A stretch of 64,000 nucleotides of DNA from 34-65-8 sp046294735. Its GTDB lineage: Bacteria > Pseudomonadota > Alphaproteobacteria > Sphingomonadales > Sphingomonadaceae. The DNA is taken from contig JBKBKB010000002.1 in NCBI GenBank assembly GCA_046294735.1, positions 310,001 through 374,000 of the forward strand. The letters run 5' to 3'. The notes beneath the pieces were generated by a model, which worked only from the letters and a program-made list of their open reading frames with translations, was not told where the DNA came from and searched no databases. The position numbers were made by a program, and so were the translations under genes. This document shows, piece after piece, positions 1 to 8,221 of the stretch; the first letter of the stretch is position 1, and each line of letters opens with the position of its first letter.

Positions 1-217
1 ACCCGGCTGGCGCCTGAGCATCTGAGGGATGGACCTGGACCGACAGCTTCTCGCTGGTGAACAGGTATTTGACCAGCAGATCGGGCAATGCCGCGTCGGG
101 CTCGAACCAGATTTCGCCGATCCGCTCACCCGCAGGGGCGACGAACGGTTCAGGTAATTTGTCGCAACCCCACGGCTTGGCGACGGTGCGGGTCGGCAGC
201 AGCTTGGCACCCGTCAT
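1..217 (-). CDS. manA: Mannose-6-phosphate isomerase, class I (N-terminal fragment, cut by window edge)
   Basis: The first 72 codons of a gene running off the left edge on the minus strand. The product would interconvert fructose-6-phosphate and mannose-6-phosphate in the cytoplasm, feeding GDP-mannose synthesis. Translation from the ATG at 217 reads MTGAKLLPTRTVAKPWG and later SVQVHPSDAQ. The KxWG start and the QVHP motif, whose Gln and His are metal ligands in type I phosphomannose isomerases, fit this family. Its ATG overlaps the TGA of the upstream GDP-mannose pyrophosphorylase gene (ATGA), so the two are probably translationally coupled and serve one pathway. Identity is inferred from the N-terminus only. 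Confidence 0.8.
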   Translation of the reverse strand, partial: MTGAKLLPTRTVAKPWGCDKLPEPFVAPAGERIGEIWFEPDAALPDLLVKYLFTSEKLSVQVHPSDAQAPAG

Positions 218-1242
218 TGGTCGCGCGCGCCCGCCAGATGGCCGACCTGCTGCGCCCCTTCGGCACTCGTCACTAGCACCTCGCCACCATCAACAACCAC
301 TATAACGCCCTCCAGCCCCACCACCGAGACGCGGGGGCCATCGGTTTCGACCATCACGCTGCGGCAATCAACCAGTTCGGCCTGCCCGGTCACATGATTG
401 CCCAGCTCATTCCCACCGCGGGCAGCGTGGAGTGCCTGCCAATTGCCAATGTCGGACCAGCCGAGGCTGGCCGGGACCATGGCCGCGCGGGCGGTGTTCT
501 CCATCACGGCATAGTCGACCGATTCGGCGCTTATGGCCTGCCACGGTGCAGCGGCAGGATCGAACCGGGCGCCCACCCACGTGCCCTGCGCCGCAGCCTC
601 GCGGACCTGCCGGGTCATGTCCGGGCGGTGGGCCGCCAGCTCAGCCAGAAAGGCGCCTGCGCGGAATGCAAATATCCCGCCGTTCCAGCTATAGCCGCCA
701 TGGGCCAGGAAGCCCTCGGCTGTCGCCCGGTCAGGCTTCTCAACAAACCGCTCCACCCGGAATCCGCCCGCCAGCGGTGCACCGCGCAGGATATAGCCAT
801 AGCCGGTCTCGGGCCGGTCGGGCGCAATGCCGAAGGCAACCATGCGATCCTGCTGGGCGAGCGCGGCGGCGGCCCGTGCGGCTTCGCGGAAGGCCGCGAT
901 ATCGGCGATATGGTGATCGCTCGGGCAGACCAGCATCACGGCGTCGGATTCGAGCAAGGCAGCGGCAAGGGCGATGGCTGGCGCGGTGTTACGCGGCGAC
1001 GGCTCGACCGCAATCCTGATCTGCGCCCCGCCCTGCTCGCAGATCAGCGGCACATGCGCTTCCCCTGCTACCACCAGCGGAGCAGCGAACTGTGCCGGAT
1101 CGTCGCACCGGTCAAGCGCCTGCTGGAACAGCGTGCGTTCGCCCACCAGGGGCAGAAATGGCTTGGGCCGCGCCTTGCGACTGCGCGGCCACAGGCGGGT
1201 GCCGCTGCCGCCGCACAGGATCACCGGAACGATTGCGCTCAT
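214..1242 (-). CDS. manC: Mannose-1-phosphate guanylyltransferase (GDP-mannose pyrophosphorylase)
   Basis: A 342-residue cytoplasmic nucleotidyltransferase that makes GDP-mannose from mannose-1-phosphate and GTP, a donor for exopolysaccharide and lipopolysaccharide sugars. The N-terminus carries the pyrophosphorylase signature LCGGSGTRLWPRSR followed by KPFLPL (residues about 9-32), with a FVEKPD motif near residue 165. The length matches single-domain GMPs without the C-terminal isomerase domain of bifunctional AlgA/ManC. That domain is supplied by the overlapping manA gene downstream (ATGA junction at 214-217). An AGGA ribosome-binding sequence sits just before the ATG. A tonB-like gene ends 32 bases upstream and may be co-transcribed. 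The family call is firm; the symbol could equally be xanB or algA-type. Confidence 0.88.
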   Translation of the reverse strand: MSAIVPVILCGGSGTRLWPRSRKARPKPFLPLVGERTLFQQALDRCDDPAQFAAPLVVAGEAHVPLICEQGGAQIRIAVEPSPRNTAPAIALAAALLESDAVMLVCPSDHHIADIAAFREAARAAAALAQQDRMVAFGIAPDRPETGYGYILRGAPLAGGFRVERFVEKPDRATAEGFLAHGGYSWNGGIFAFRAGAFLAELAAHRPDMTRQVREAAAQGTWVGARFDPAAAPWQAISAESVDYAVMENTARAAMVPASLGWSDIGNWQALHAARGGNELGNHVTGQAELVDCRSVMVETDGPRVSVVGLEGVIVVVDGGEVLVTSAEGAQQVGHLAGARDQ

Positions 1243-1274
1243 TCCTGCACCGCTAGCACATGCGGGTTACCGCT

Positions 1275-1991
1275 TCATAACGGTTTGAAATCGACCCGGT
1301 AGCCATAGCGCGCCTCGACCGGTGTGCCGTCGGCGCGCGTTGCGGGGTTGAAGCGGATTTTCTCCGTCACCAACGGGCACACCCGCGCCGTGGTTTCCGC
1401 ATCGACCTGGGAATTGGCGACCACGCAATCGCGCGCACGGCCATCAGTGGTAACGGTAAACAGCACAGTTACCGACTTGCCGAACCGGGTTTGCCGCCCG
1501 CCTTCCGGAACCGGGAAATCACGCGCCTGATTGAGCTCGCCCGAGCGGACCGAAGGTTTGTCCGCGATCCCGCCACCCTGCCCGCCGCCGCCTGCGCCGC
1601 TGCCAGTGCCCAGGCCATCGCCCCCTGCCCCGGTCCCCTCGCCGCTGTCACGCGCGCCTGACGTATTGGCCGACCCGGTCGACGAGGCCCGCGGCACCGG
1701 GGTGGTCCTGGGCACCGGCAGCCGGCTGGGCGGCGCGGTGACCGGCTGGGGCACCGCTTCACGGCCCTGCTCTCCGGACGCGCCCGCGTCGGGCTCCGGC
1801 TCGGGATCAGGCGGTGTGGTGATGGTCACGGTGAAGGTCGAAAGGACCGTTTCCTCGATCGAGGCGACAAAGGTCGGCGCAAAGGCGCGGGTCAGCCCGT
1901 ACAGCGCAAGCAGATGCCCCAGCACGATCAGGACAATCAGCCACGGCCGCGGGCGGCGGCGGATGCTGGCGTAGTTCTCGGTTCCGGGCAT
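1275..1991 (-). CDS. TonB-family energy transducer
   Basis: A 238-residue inner-membrane anchored periplasmic protein. Residues about 16-36 form a single transmembrane helix (PWLIVLIVLGHLLALYGL). A Pro/Glu-rich segment follows (PDPEPEPDAGA), then a long Gly-rich linker, then a C-terminal domain that reads like the TonB C-terminal fold (SVTVLFTVTTDGRARDCVV, ending RYGYRVDFKPL). TonB proteins pass proton-motive energy from ExbBD to outer-membrane receptors; no exbB/exbD is seen in the window. It lies directly downstream of a large TonB-dependent receptor on the same strand, separated by a hairpin terminator, so it may be a dedicated partner expressed from its own promoter. The glycine-rich linker in place of a long Pro-rich one is unusual. 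Assignment to TonB superfamily is good; the specific partner is inference. Confidence 0.75.
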   Translation of the reverse strand: MPGTENYASIRRRPRPWLIVLIVLGHLLALYGLTRAFAPTFVASIEETVLSTFTVTITTPPDPEPEPDAGASGEQGREAVPQPVTAPPSRLPVPRTTPVPRASSTGSANTSGARDSGEGTGAGGDGLGTGSGAGGGGQGGGIADKPSVRSGELNQARDFPVPEGGRQTRFGKSVTVLFTVTTDGRARDCVVANSQVDAETTARVCPLVTEKIRFNPATRADGTPVEARYGYRVDFKPL

Positions 1992-2024
1992 GGCGCGACC
2001 TTTGCCGTTGGCTGTTCCCTGCCT

Positions 2025-2052
2025 TCTAGCGCGTTGGCGCGATCGCGCACAA
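2025..2052 (-). promoter_or_regulatory. Candidate promoter of the TonB-like gene
   Basis: On the minus strand a TTGTGC (-35-like, 2047-2052) and GCTAGA (-10-like, 2025-2030) are separated by 16 bases, about 35 bases before the ATG at 1991. The GCTAG core recurs before several other genes in this window. The -35 overlaps the T-rich tail of the upstream receptor terminator. This is a match by eye only. Confidence 0.3.
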
Positions 2053-2084
2053 GCAAACGGCGGAACCCCATCGGGGCCCCGCCG
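2051..2084 (-). terminator. Rho-independent terminator of the Oar-like receptor gene
   Basis: On the minus strand a 12-base stem, CGGCGGGGCCCC pairing with GGGGTTCCGCCG (two G-U pairs, 3-base loop), is followed by TTTGCTT. It lies 30 bases after the stop codon of the receptor gene. The T-tract is interrupted, so efficiency is uncertain. Confidence 0.55.
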
Positions 2085-2113
2085 CTGCTGTCTCTTGTCA
2101 GGCGGTGCGTGAC

Positions 2114-5100
2114 TTAGAAGTCGTAGCTGACGCCAACCTTGATCCGCCAGGCCGATGAGCTGACGTTTACAAAGTTGTCGTTTTCGAATGACGAACGGCC
2201 GTCCGCATCCGGACGCAGCGCCGCCGCACTGGTGAAGATGTAGCGGCCCTGGGCATCCACGCCCGAAACCGTGGCGACATCCTGCAAGCCGGCGAAGTTG
2301 CGGCGGGTCTGCACGTTCCAGCTCGAGTCGAGCATATTCAGGAAGTTGTCGACCGTGGCATAGAGCTTCAGCTTGTCGTTGCGCCCGAACAGACGGCCTG
2401 GACCGGGGATATCCTGCGAAATCGACAGGTCCATGTCAAAGTACCAATCGTTTTCGCAATGGTTGCGGGTCACCGTGCGGCCGATGAACTTGCGTGCACA
2501 GCCAAGTCCATTGGCGAAGTTGACCAGCAAATCCATGTCCGCTGCGCTGATGGTTGATGAAGGCGAAACGTTCGGGTCATTGAGGCCAGTCGGCAGGTAG
2601 ACCAGTGCGTTGTCGTTGCCCGACACACTGTCGTTGAACACCCCGCCGCCGGTGAAGGTCAGGCTGTAGGGGCGGCCCGAACGGGCCACGAACGACATCG
2701 AGAAGCGGCTGGCGAGATCATCGAAGAACTCTTCCTTGAACGACAGGCGTGAGGTGATGTTGTGGCGTGAACCGAAGAAACCGCGCGAGGCTGCGGGGTT
2801 CTGCCGGTCGAACGCTGCCGTCTGGTCATAGTTCGACCCGGCGGTCGAGCTCAACATGTTCCGGCGATCCTGCGAGTCGGTATAGGCATAGCCAATGTTG
2901 AAATCGACCGAACCGCCGTCGGTGAATACGCCGCCATTGAACCGCTTGGACAGGATGGCCGAGGCGATGTGGCTGCGATAGCTGCCGGCATTGGCAAGTT
3001 GCAGTTCATCATCACGGGCGGTGTTGAAGCAAACCGCATTCACATTCTCAAACACGGGTGCCGGATTCAGGCCCGTAAGTCGCGCCGTGCAGCCCGCCAC
3101 TGTTGGGTCAATGGCCTGAAAGATCGGGCGCCCGTCAATGGTGAAACCATTGAGACCTTTGCGAAAGTCGGGGATCTGCGACAAGTCGACCACGGTGAAG
3201 GGGTTGCGCGTCTTGCTGTAGATGTAATCCAGTGCCAGATTCCAGCCACTGAAAAATCCGCTGTTGCTGAAGTTCAGTTCTGATGCGAAGCCAAAGTTGG
3301 CGCGCAACACGCTGGGCATCTTGATGTCGGGACTGATCGATTGGGTATCGCCCAGCCCGCGTGCGGCAATATTAGCGCCGTTGGTGATCACACATTGCGG
3401 CACCCCGGTGAACTGACCGTTGGTCAGAACCGAAATCGGGCCAGCCGGACAAGGCGCACCGTTGATCTGACCCGTCGCCGATGCACGGCCATCGTTGGAG
3501 AACGCGTTGCTGAACCATACCAGCGGATCGCCGCCCGAGAAGATGCCAACGCCGCCGCGCACCTGCGCGCGGGAGAACACGGCAAAATCATCCATATCGT
3601 AGGTCAGCGCGAAGCGCGGCATCACGATCGGGTCCAGCGCACTGAAGCCGACATTGTTGCCGAAGCCGTAGCGAGCCACGAAGTTCGGGTTGATCTCCGG
3701 AGCACCGCCATCGTACCAATCGACCCGGACGCCAATGACAGCGTCAAGGCGGTCGTTGATCTCCCACTCATCCTGCGCGAACGCCGAATATGCCACGCGA
3801 TTGAACCGGGCGGCGGCGTCTTTGACATCGCCAGTTGCGGAGAAGTTGCCGAATGCGCCAAGCGTGCGCCCGCCGATTACGTTTGCCGGCAGGGTCGAGG
3901 TGGTGCCGGTGGTGCCCGGCGAAAGCAGGCCTGCACGAAGATCGTTGATGTTGCGGAATACAAGGGTGCCAGTGGCATTCTGAACGAACAGGTTGAACAG
4001 CGAGACCTTGTTGATTTCCATACCGATCTTGATGCGGTGGGCACCGGCATCGATAACCCCGGCAGCGCGGAATTGATCAACCTTGGTCTTCAGGTCGTTG
4101 CCCGAACGCGAGTTGCCGGGGCCGGCCAGGATTGTGCCATCGATCCCGGTGGGGTTGTCGATACCAACGATGATCCGCGGGATCGGGTTGGCCGACTGCG
4201 CTTCGCCGCCACCGATCGGATCCTGCAAATCCTGGATATCGGCACGCGAATAACGCAGCTCAGTGCTGAACTTGTCGCTCCACTGCGAGAACAGGCGGGC
4301 CGAGTAGTAGTTCGATTCGGTGCCGCTGATGCGGAAGGTGTTCCGGCCGACTGCCTGCGGGTTGTTGCCCGAAAACAGGTCATCAGGCAGTGTGGTCGCT
4401 TCTTCCAGCCGCTGATAGGTGGCTTCAAGGCGGTGGTCGTCGTTGATCTGCAAATCGCCGCGGACGAAGTAGCGATCGTTCTTGAACGGACGACTGGTTA
4501 CGATGTCGCCAGTGTCGATGCCATAGACATCGTTCAGCACCTTGCGCACTTCGTTGAACTGATCGACCGAGATGCCGATCTGCGGGTTGGGGAAACCAGC
4601 GCCGTCAGGGCCGAAATCCTGTGACTGGCCGGCTTCCTGATGCTCATAGGCACCGAACAGGAACAACCGGTCCTTGATCACCGGGCCGCCGAGGTAGACA
4701 CCCCAGCGCTTTTCCGGCTCAATCGGAGCAACCTGGCTGCTGCGTCCCTTGGACACGACGTTGTTGGCACGCAGGCCATTGTCCGAATATTCGAAGAACC
4801 CGCCGAACTTGTAATCGTTGCTGCCCGACTTGGTGACGACGTTGATCGCGCAGCCGGTGAACTGGCCATAGTCGACATCGAACGGGGCAAACTGGACCTG
4901 CGTTTCACGCACGGCATCATACGGGATCGGGGTCGAGCTGCGGGCGCTGAAACCGGTATCGTTAAGGCCGAAGATGTCGCCCTGGCTGATCCCGTCAACG
5001 GTGAAGGCGTTGCCGCGGTCGTTGCCGCCGAGGCAGCTGATGCGGTCAGCACCGGAGCCGCCGGTGGCGGCGTCTTCACGGTCGAGACTGACGCGCGGAT

Positions 5101-5584
5101 CGAGCCGGATAATGTCGCGGATGTCGCGGTTGAAGCTCGGCGCGCTTTCCAGCACTTCAATTCCGAAGCTGGTGCCCGGGCCAACGGCCAGCTGCGTGAC
5201 CTGGACGCGGCTACCGGTGACCACGATCTCGCCCGCGCCCGAAGACAGCGCAAAGGTCAGCGCGGTCGCGCCCTGGAGCGAGGTGAACAGGTCACTGACC
5301 GTTTGCCCTTCAAAACCGGGGGCATTGACCGCGACTGTGTAAGGGCCGCCAACAACCAGGTTCTGGGCGGAGAACCGGCCGTCAGCGCTGGTCACTGTGG
5401 TACGCGAAGCGCCGGTGCGGGTGTCGGTAACGACCACCGTGGCGCCGGACAGTGCGTTGCCGCTGTCATCCTGAACAGTGCCCTGAATGGACGACGTGAT
5501 CTGCTGCGCGGCGGCCGGGGCGGGCAGCGCAACAGCAGCCGAAAGGCTGACGACGCTGGCGGCAAGGAGATACTTGAGCTTCAT
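2114..5584 (-). CDS. Oar-like TonB-dependent receptor with N-terminal carboxypeptidase-regulatory-like domain
   Basis: A 1156-residue outer-membrane protein. A signal peptide (MKLKYLLAASVVSLSAAVA, cleavage likely after APAAAQ) is followed by a carboxypeptidase-regulatory/CNA-B-like domain at about residues 29-115 (SIQGTVQDDSGNALSGATV). Next come a plug domain (EIVVTGSR at about 120, then ...GNAFTVDGISQGDIFG) and a long beta-barrel ending in a terminal aromatic (VGVSYDF). The architecture matches Oar/SusC-like receptors that import large substrates with TonB energy. The substrate cannot be told from sequence. No SusD-like partner is present, as is normal outside Bacteroidetes. Downstream are a hairpin terminator and a TonB homologue. 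Start chosen at the ATG preceded by AAGGGA and followed by a clean signal peptide. Confidence 0.85.
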   Translation of the reverse strand: MKLKYLLAASVVSLSAAVALPAPAAAQQITSSIQGTVQDDSGNALSGATVVVTDTRTGASRTTVTSADGRFSAQNLVVGGPYTVAVNAPGFEGQTVSDLFTSLQGATALTFALSSGAGEIVVTGSRVQVTQLAVGPGTSFGIEVLESAPSFNRDIRDIIRLDPRVSLDREDAATGGSGADRISCLGGNDRGNAFTVDGISQGDIFGLNDTGFSARSSTPIPYDAVRETQVQFAPFDVDYGQFTGCAINVVTKSGSNDYKFGGFFEYSDNGLRANNVVSKGRSSQVAPIEPEKRWGVYLGGPVIKDRLFLFGAYEHQEAGQSQDFGPDGAGFPNPQIGISVDQFNEVRKVLNDVYGIDTGDIVTSRPFKNDRYFVRGDLQINDDHRLEATYQRLEEATTLPDDLFSGNNPQAVGRNTFRISGTESNYYSARLFSQWSDKFSTELRYSRADIQDLQDPIGGGEAQSANPIPRIIVGIDNPTGIDGTILAGPGNSRSGNDLKTKVDQFRAAGVIDAGAHRIKIGMEINKVSLFNLFVQNATGTLVFRNINDLRAGLLSPGTTGTTSTLPANVIGGRTLGAFGNFSATGDVKDAAARFNRVAYSAFAQDEWEINDRLDAVIGVRVDWYDGGAPEINPNFVARYGFGNNVGFSALDPIVMPRFALTYDMDDFAVFSRAQVRGGVGIFSGGDPLVWFSNAFSNDGRASATGQINGAPCPAGPISVLTNGQFTGVPQCVITNGANIAARGLGDTQSISPDIKMPSVLRANFGFASELNFSNSGFFSGWNLALDYIYSKTRNPFTVVDLSQIPDFRKGLNGFTIDGRPIFQAIDPTVAGCTARLTGLNPAPVFENVNAVCFNTARDDELQLANAGSYRSHIASAILSKRFNGGVFTDGGSVDFNIGYAYTDSQDRRNMLSSTAGSNYDQTAAFDRQNPAASRGFFGSRHNITSRLSFKEEFFDDLASRFSMSFVARSGRPYSLTFTGGGVFNDSVSGNDNALVYLPTGLNDPNVSPSSTISAADMDLLVNFANGLGCARKFIGRTVTRNHCENDWYFDMDLSISQDIPGPGRLFGRNDKLKLYATVDNFLNMLDSSWNVQTRRNFAGLQDVATVSGVDAQGRYIFTSAAALRPDADGRSSFENDNFVNVSSSAWRIKVGVSYDF

Positions 5585-5667
5585 GGTAAGGCTATCCCTT
5601 GGTGATCAAAACATGGGGGTACGTAAACTGGATGCTGGCCCGATAAGGGCGGCGCGCTACGCACAGA

Positions 5668-5695
5668 AGTATCTTTTGTTACCGCCACATGACAA
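5668..5695 (-). promoter_or_regulatory. Candidate promoter of the Oar-like receptor
   Basis: On the minus strand TTGTCA (5690-5695) and GATACT (5668-5673) are spaced by 16 bases, about 85 bases upstream of the receptor ATG. The -35 matches TTGACA at five of six positions. This is a visual match only. The rest of the 5585-5831 gap holds no gene that I can support. Confidence 0.35.
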
Positions 5696-5762
5696 ACTGC
5701 CGCCAGAACCAGGCGCCTGCGCGGATCAAATCAATTATCTATGAAAATCATATGGATAATCA

Positions 5763-5782
5763 CTGTTGCTGCATTGCAACAG
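5763..5782. repeat. Perfect 7-bp inverted repeat upstream of the receptor promoter
   Basis: CTGTTGC and GCAACAG flank a 6-base centre (TGCATT) in unusually A/T-rich DNA about 70 bases upstream of the candidate -35. It lacks a T-tract and follows no gene end closely on either strand, so an operator for the receptor gene is more likely than a terminator. The regulator is unknown. Confidence 0.35.
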
Positions 5783-5831
5783 AGGATAAGATTCTGCGAC
5801 GAGGCACATTTTCCGACAGCCAGATGCCCGT

Positions 5832-6758
5832 TCAGGCGAGATTTATCTCACGCAGGCGCTGCAGCAGGAACTCATGGCTCGAAATTGGCGCCGGATGGGC
5901 TTCAGGCGATTCGCGGTCGATGCACGATTCCAGCGTCTCGATAACGAAATCGGGGCGGAAATGCAGGAAGAACGGCATCGAATAGCGGGCGCGCCGGGCC
6001 GCCTCTCCACTTGGGTTGACCACCCGGTGCGTGGTCGAACGCAGGCGCGAATTGGTCAGCCGGTCGAGCATGTCGCCGATGTTGACTGCCAGCGCACCTT
6101 CAGGCGGCTGGACCGGCAACCATTCGCCCTGCCGGGTCAGCAGTTCCAGCCCCGCCTCCTCGGCCCCGAGCAGCAGGGTTATGGTGTTGATATCGCCATG
6201 CGCGGCAGCCCGCACCGCGCCGGCTGGCGCGCTTTCCGGCAGGGGCGGATAGTGCAGCAGGCGCATGACCGAATTTCCCTGGTCAACGGTCGGCACGAAC
6301 CAGTCTTCGGCCAGGCCGAGGTGGAGCGCAATCGCACGCAGCACCCGGTCACCCGCCAGCTCGAATTCGCGGTAGAGCGCCTCGAACGTCTCGCGGAAGC
6401 CTTCGATCTCGGTCGGCCAGATATTGGGCGGCATGAACTCTTCGAGCGGGTCGCCCGGCGGCAGGGTGCGGCCGACGTGCCAGAATTCCTTGAGATCGAA
6501 CACCTCGGCGTCCTTGGCCTTTTCAGTCCCGAACGGGGTATAACCGCGCGCGCCGCCGCCGCCCGGCTTGTGGTAGGCGCGCTTGGTATCTTCCGGCAGG
6601 TCGAAGAATGCCCTGGCCATGGCCTGGGCCCGGTCAATCAGCGGCTGCGGGATGCCGTGGTCGCGAATCACGGCAAAGCCGTATTCGGCAAAACTGTGGC
6701 CCAGTTCATCAGCGATCTGCGGCAATGGGCGGGCGATGGAAACGGATGCGACTGTCAT
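5832..6758 (-). CDS. 2-oxoglutarate/Fe(II)-dependent dioxygenase, isopenicillin N synthase family
   Basis: A 308-residue soluble non-haem iron oxygenase. The N-terminal DIOX_N-type segment (residues about 10-130, with YGFAVIRDHGIP) precedes the double-stranded beta-helix core. The iron ligands are visible as H187xD189 (AAHGDIN) and H244 (STTHRVVNP). The 2-oxoglutarate-binding RxS motif is R258-Y-S260. Such enzymes couple 2OG decarboxylation to substrate hydroxylation or oxidation; the substrate is not evident. The gene lies 19 bases downstream of a concentrative nucleoside transporter in the same direction. This family includes fungal thymine 7-hydroxylase, so a nucleobase or nucleoside substrate is a reasonable hypothesis. 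Family call is firm, function open. Confidence 0.85.
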   Translation of the reverse strand: MTVASVSIARPLPQIADELGHSFAEYGFAVIRDHGIPQPLIDRAQAMARAFFDLPEDTKRAYHKPGGGGARGYTPFGTEKAKDAEVFDLKEFWHVGRTLPPGDPLEEFMPPNIWPTEIEGFRETFEALYREFELAGDRVLRAIALHLGLAEDWFVPTVDQGNSVMRLLHYPPLPESAPAGAVRAAAHGDINTITLLLGAEEAGLELLTRQGEWLPVQPPEGALAVNIGDMLDRLTNSRLRSTTHRVVNPSGEAARRARYSMPFFLHFRPDFVIETLESCIDRESPEAHPAPISSHEFLLQRLREINLA

Positions 6759-6777
6759 GCCGCGCCCTCTACAACCG

Positions 6778-8091
6778 TCACAGCGGCAGGAACAGCCCCG
6801 CCAGCGCCGCGCTCATCAGGTTGGCAAGGCTCCCGGCGGCGAGCGCCCGCAGGCCGAGCCGCGCGATCACCGGGCGCTGGTTGGGGGCAAGGCCACCCGT
6901 CACCGCCATCTGGATCGCAATCGAGCTGAAGTTGGCAAAGCCGCACAGCGCGAAGGTGACGATCGCCCGGCTGCGCTCGGTCAGCCCTTCCAGCTGGCCC
7001 AGTTCGATGAAAGCGACGAATTCGTTAAGCACGATCTTGGTCCCGAACAGCCCGCCGGCGATCTGGGCCTGCTGCCAGTCCGGAATCCCGATCAGGTACA
7101 TAACCGGGGCGAACACCCAGCCGAGGACCTGCTGGAAGGTCAGCTCAGGATAGCCGACCCAGCCGCCCAATCCGCCGAGAATACCATTGGCGAGTGCCAC
7201 CAGCGCCACGAACACCATCACCATCGCGCCCACAGCGACCGCCAGCTTGACCCCTGTCTGGGTGCCCTGGGCCGCCGCTTCGATCAGGTTGGCCGGGCGG
7301 TGCCCTTCCTCGAATGTCTCGGCGATTTCAACTTCGCGCGGCTTGTCGCCTTCGGTGATCGCGGCCGGGCCTTCTGCGCTGATCCGGGCCTCTGGCAGCT
7401 TGACCGGCCCTTCGGGAGCGGGCTCGTCCTCGTCATCGGGCATGATGATCTTGGCCATCAGGATTCCGCCCGGCGCAGACATGAATGCGGCGGCAAGCAG
7501 GAACGGCACCGCATCTTCTCCAATGAAGCTCGCGTAGGCAGCCAGAATCGTGCCCGCGACGCCGGCCATGCCGACCGACATAAGGGTAAACAGACGGCTG
7601 GGTGACAGCGCGGCGAGATAGGGCCGCACCACCAGCGGGCTTTCCGACTGACCGACGAAGATATTGGCGGCGGCGCCCAGCGCCTCAACCTTGCTGATTC
7701 CGGTGATCCAGCCGATCGCCCCGCCGACCCACCGCACCAGCCGCTGCATGATACCCCAGTGGTAGAGGATCGAGACAATCGCAGCGAAGAACACGATCAC
7801 CGGCAGCGCCGCAATCACGAATGTGTTGACGAATGGGTTGGCGTCCATTGGCCCGAAGACAGCGGAAATGCCGACCTTGGAATAGTCCAGCAGCGCGATT
7901 ACCCCGTTGGAAAGCCACTGGATTGCAATGACGCCCCACGGAGTACGAAGCACCAGCAGCGCCATCAGTGCCTGCAGCGCAAAGGCCGCGCCGACCACCC
8001 GCAGGCTGATCCGGCGCTTGCCGGTCGAGAGCAGGAAAGCGATGCCGAGAATGGCGACAATGCCGATGAGACTGGTGAGGATCGGGTGCAT
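6778..8091 (-). CDS. nupC: Concentrative nucleoside transporter (CNT/NupC family)
   Basis: A 437-residue polytopic inner-membrane symporter that would import nucleosides with H+ or Na+. The N-terminal helices (ILTSLIGIVAILGIAFLL) lead into the conserved core. GQSESPLVVRPY at about residue 165 matches the CNT substrate-site signature, and a gate-like region follows (FGTKIVLNEFVAF). The C-terminal half contains the family segment ALCGFANFSSIAIQ. A charged cytoplasmic insert (DEDEPAPEGPVKLPEARI...) sits mid-protein. An AAGGGG ribosome-binding sequence precedes the ATG. It heads a two-gene unit with the 2OG-Fe(II) oxygenase 19 bases downstream, suggesting uptake followed by oxidation of a nucleoside-derived compound. 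It is divergent from the queuosine-precursor transporter. Confidence 0.88.
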   Translation of the reverse strand: MHPILTSLIGIVAILGIAFLLSTGKRRISLRVVGAAFALQALMALLVLRTPWGVIAIQWLSNGVIALLDYSKVGISAVFGPMDANPFVNTFVIAALPVIVFFAAIVSILYHWGIMQRLVRWVGGAIGWITGISKVEALGAAANIFVGQSESPLVVRPYLAALSPSRLFTLMSVGMAGVAGTILAAYASFIGEDAVPFLLAAAFMSAPGGILMAKIIMPDDEDEPAPEGPVKLPEARISAEGPAAITEGDKPREVEIAETFEEGHRPANLIEAAAQGTQTGVKLAVAVGAMVMVFVALVALANGILGGLGGWVGYPELTFQQVLGWVFAPVMYLIGIPDWQQAQIAGGLFGTKIVLNEFVAFIELGQLEGLTERSRAIVTFALCGFANFSSIAIQMAVTGGLAPNQRPVIARLGLRALAAGSLANLMSAALAGLFLPL

Positions 8092-8221
8092 GGAGCCCCT
8101 TCATGCAAGGCGGGTGGTGACGTCGGCACGTTTCATGCCCCTTTGCGCGCGGCTTCGTCAAACGGGGGAACACGAAAAACGGTGGCTTTTCTTTTCGCAG
8201 CCGCCGCCATAGGCACCCGGG

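Noticed and set aside
3341..4624. Open frame of 427 codons on the plus strand inside the Oar-like receptor
   Set aside because: No motif, signal peptide or ribosome-binding site; the receptor on the other strand is continuous and well supported.
8092..8221. preQ1 riboswitch before the queuosine-precursor transporter
   Set aside because: No short GC stem with the A-rich tail of preQ1-I aptamers could be found.
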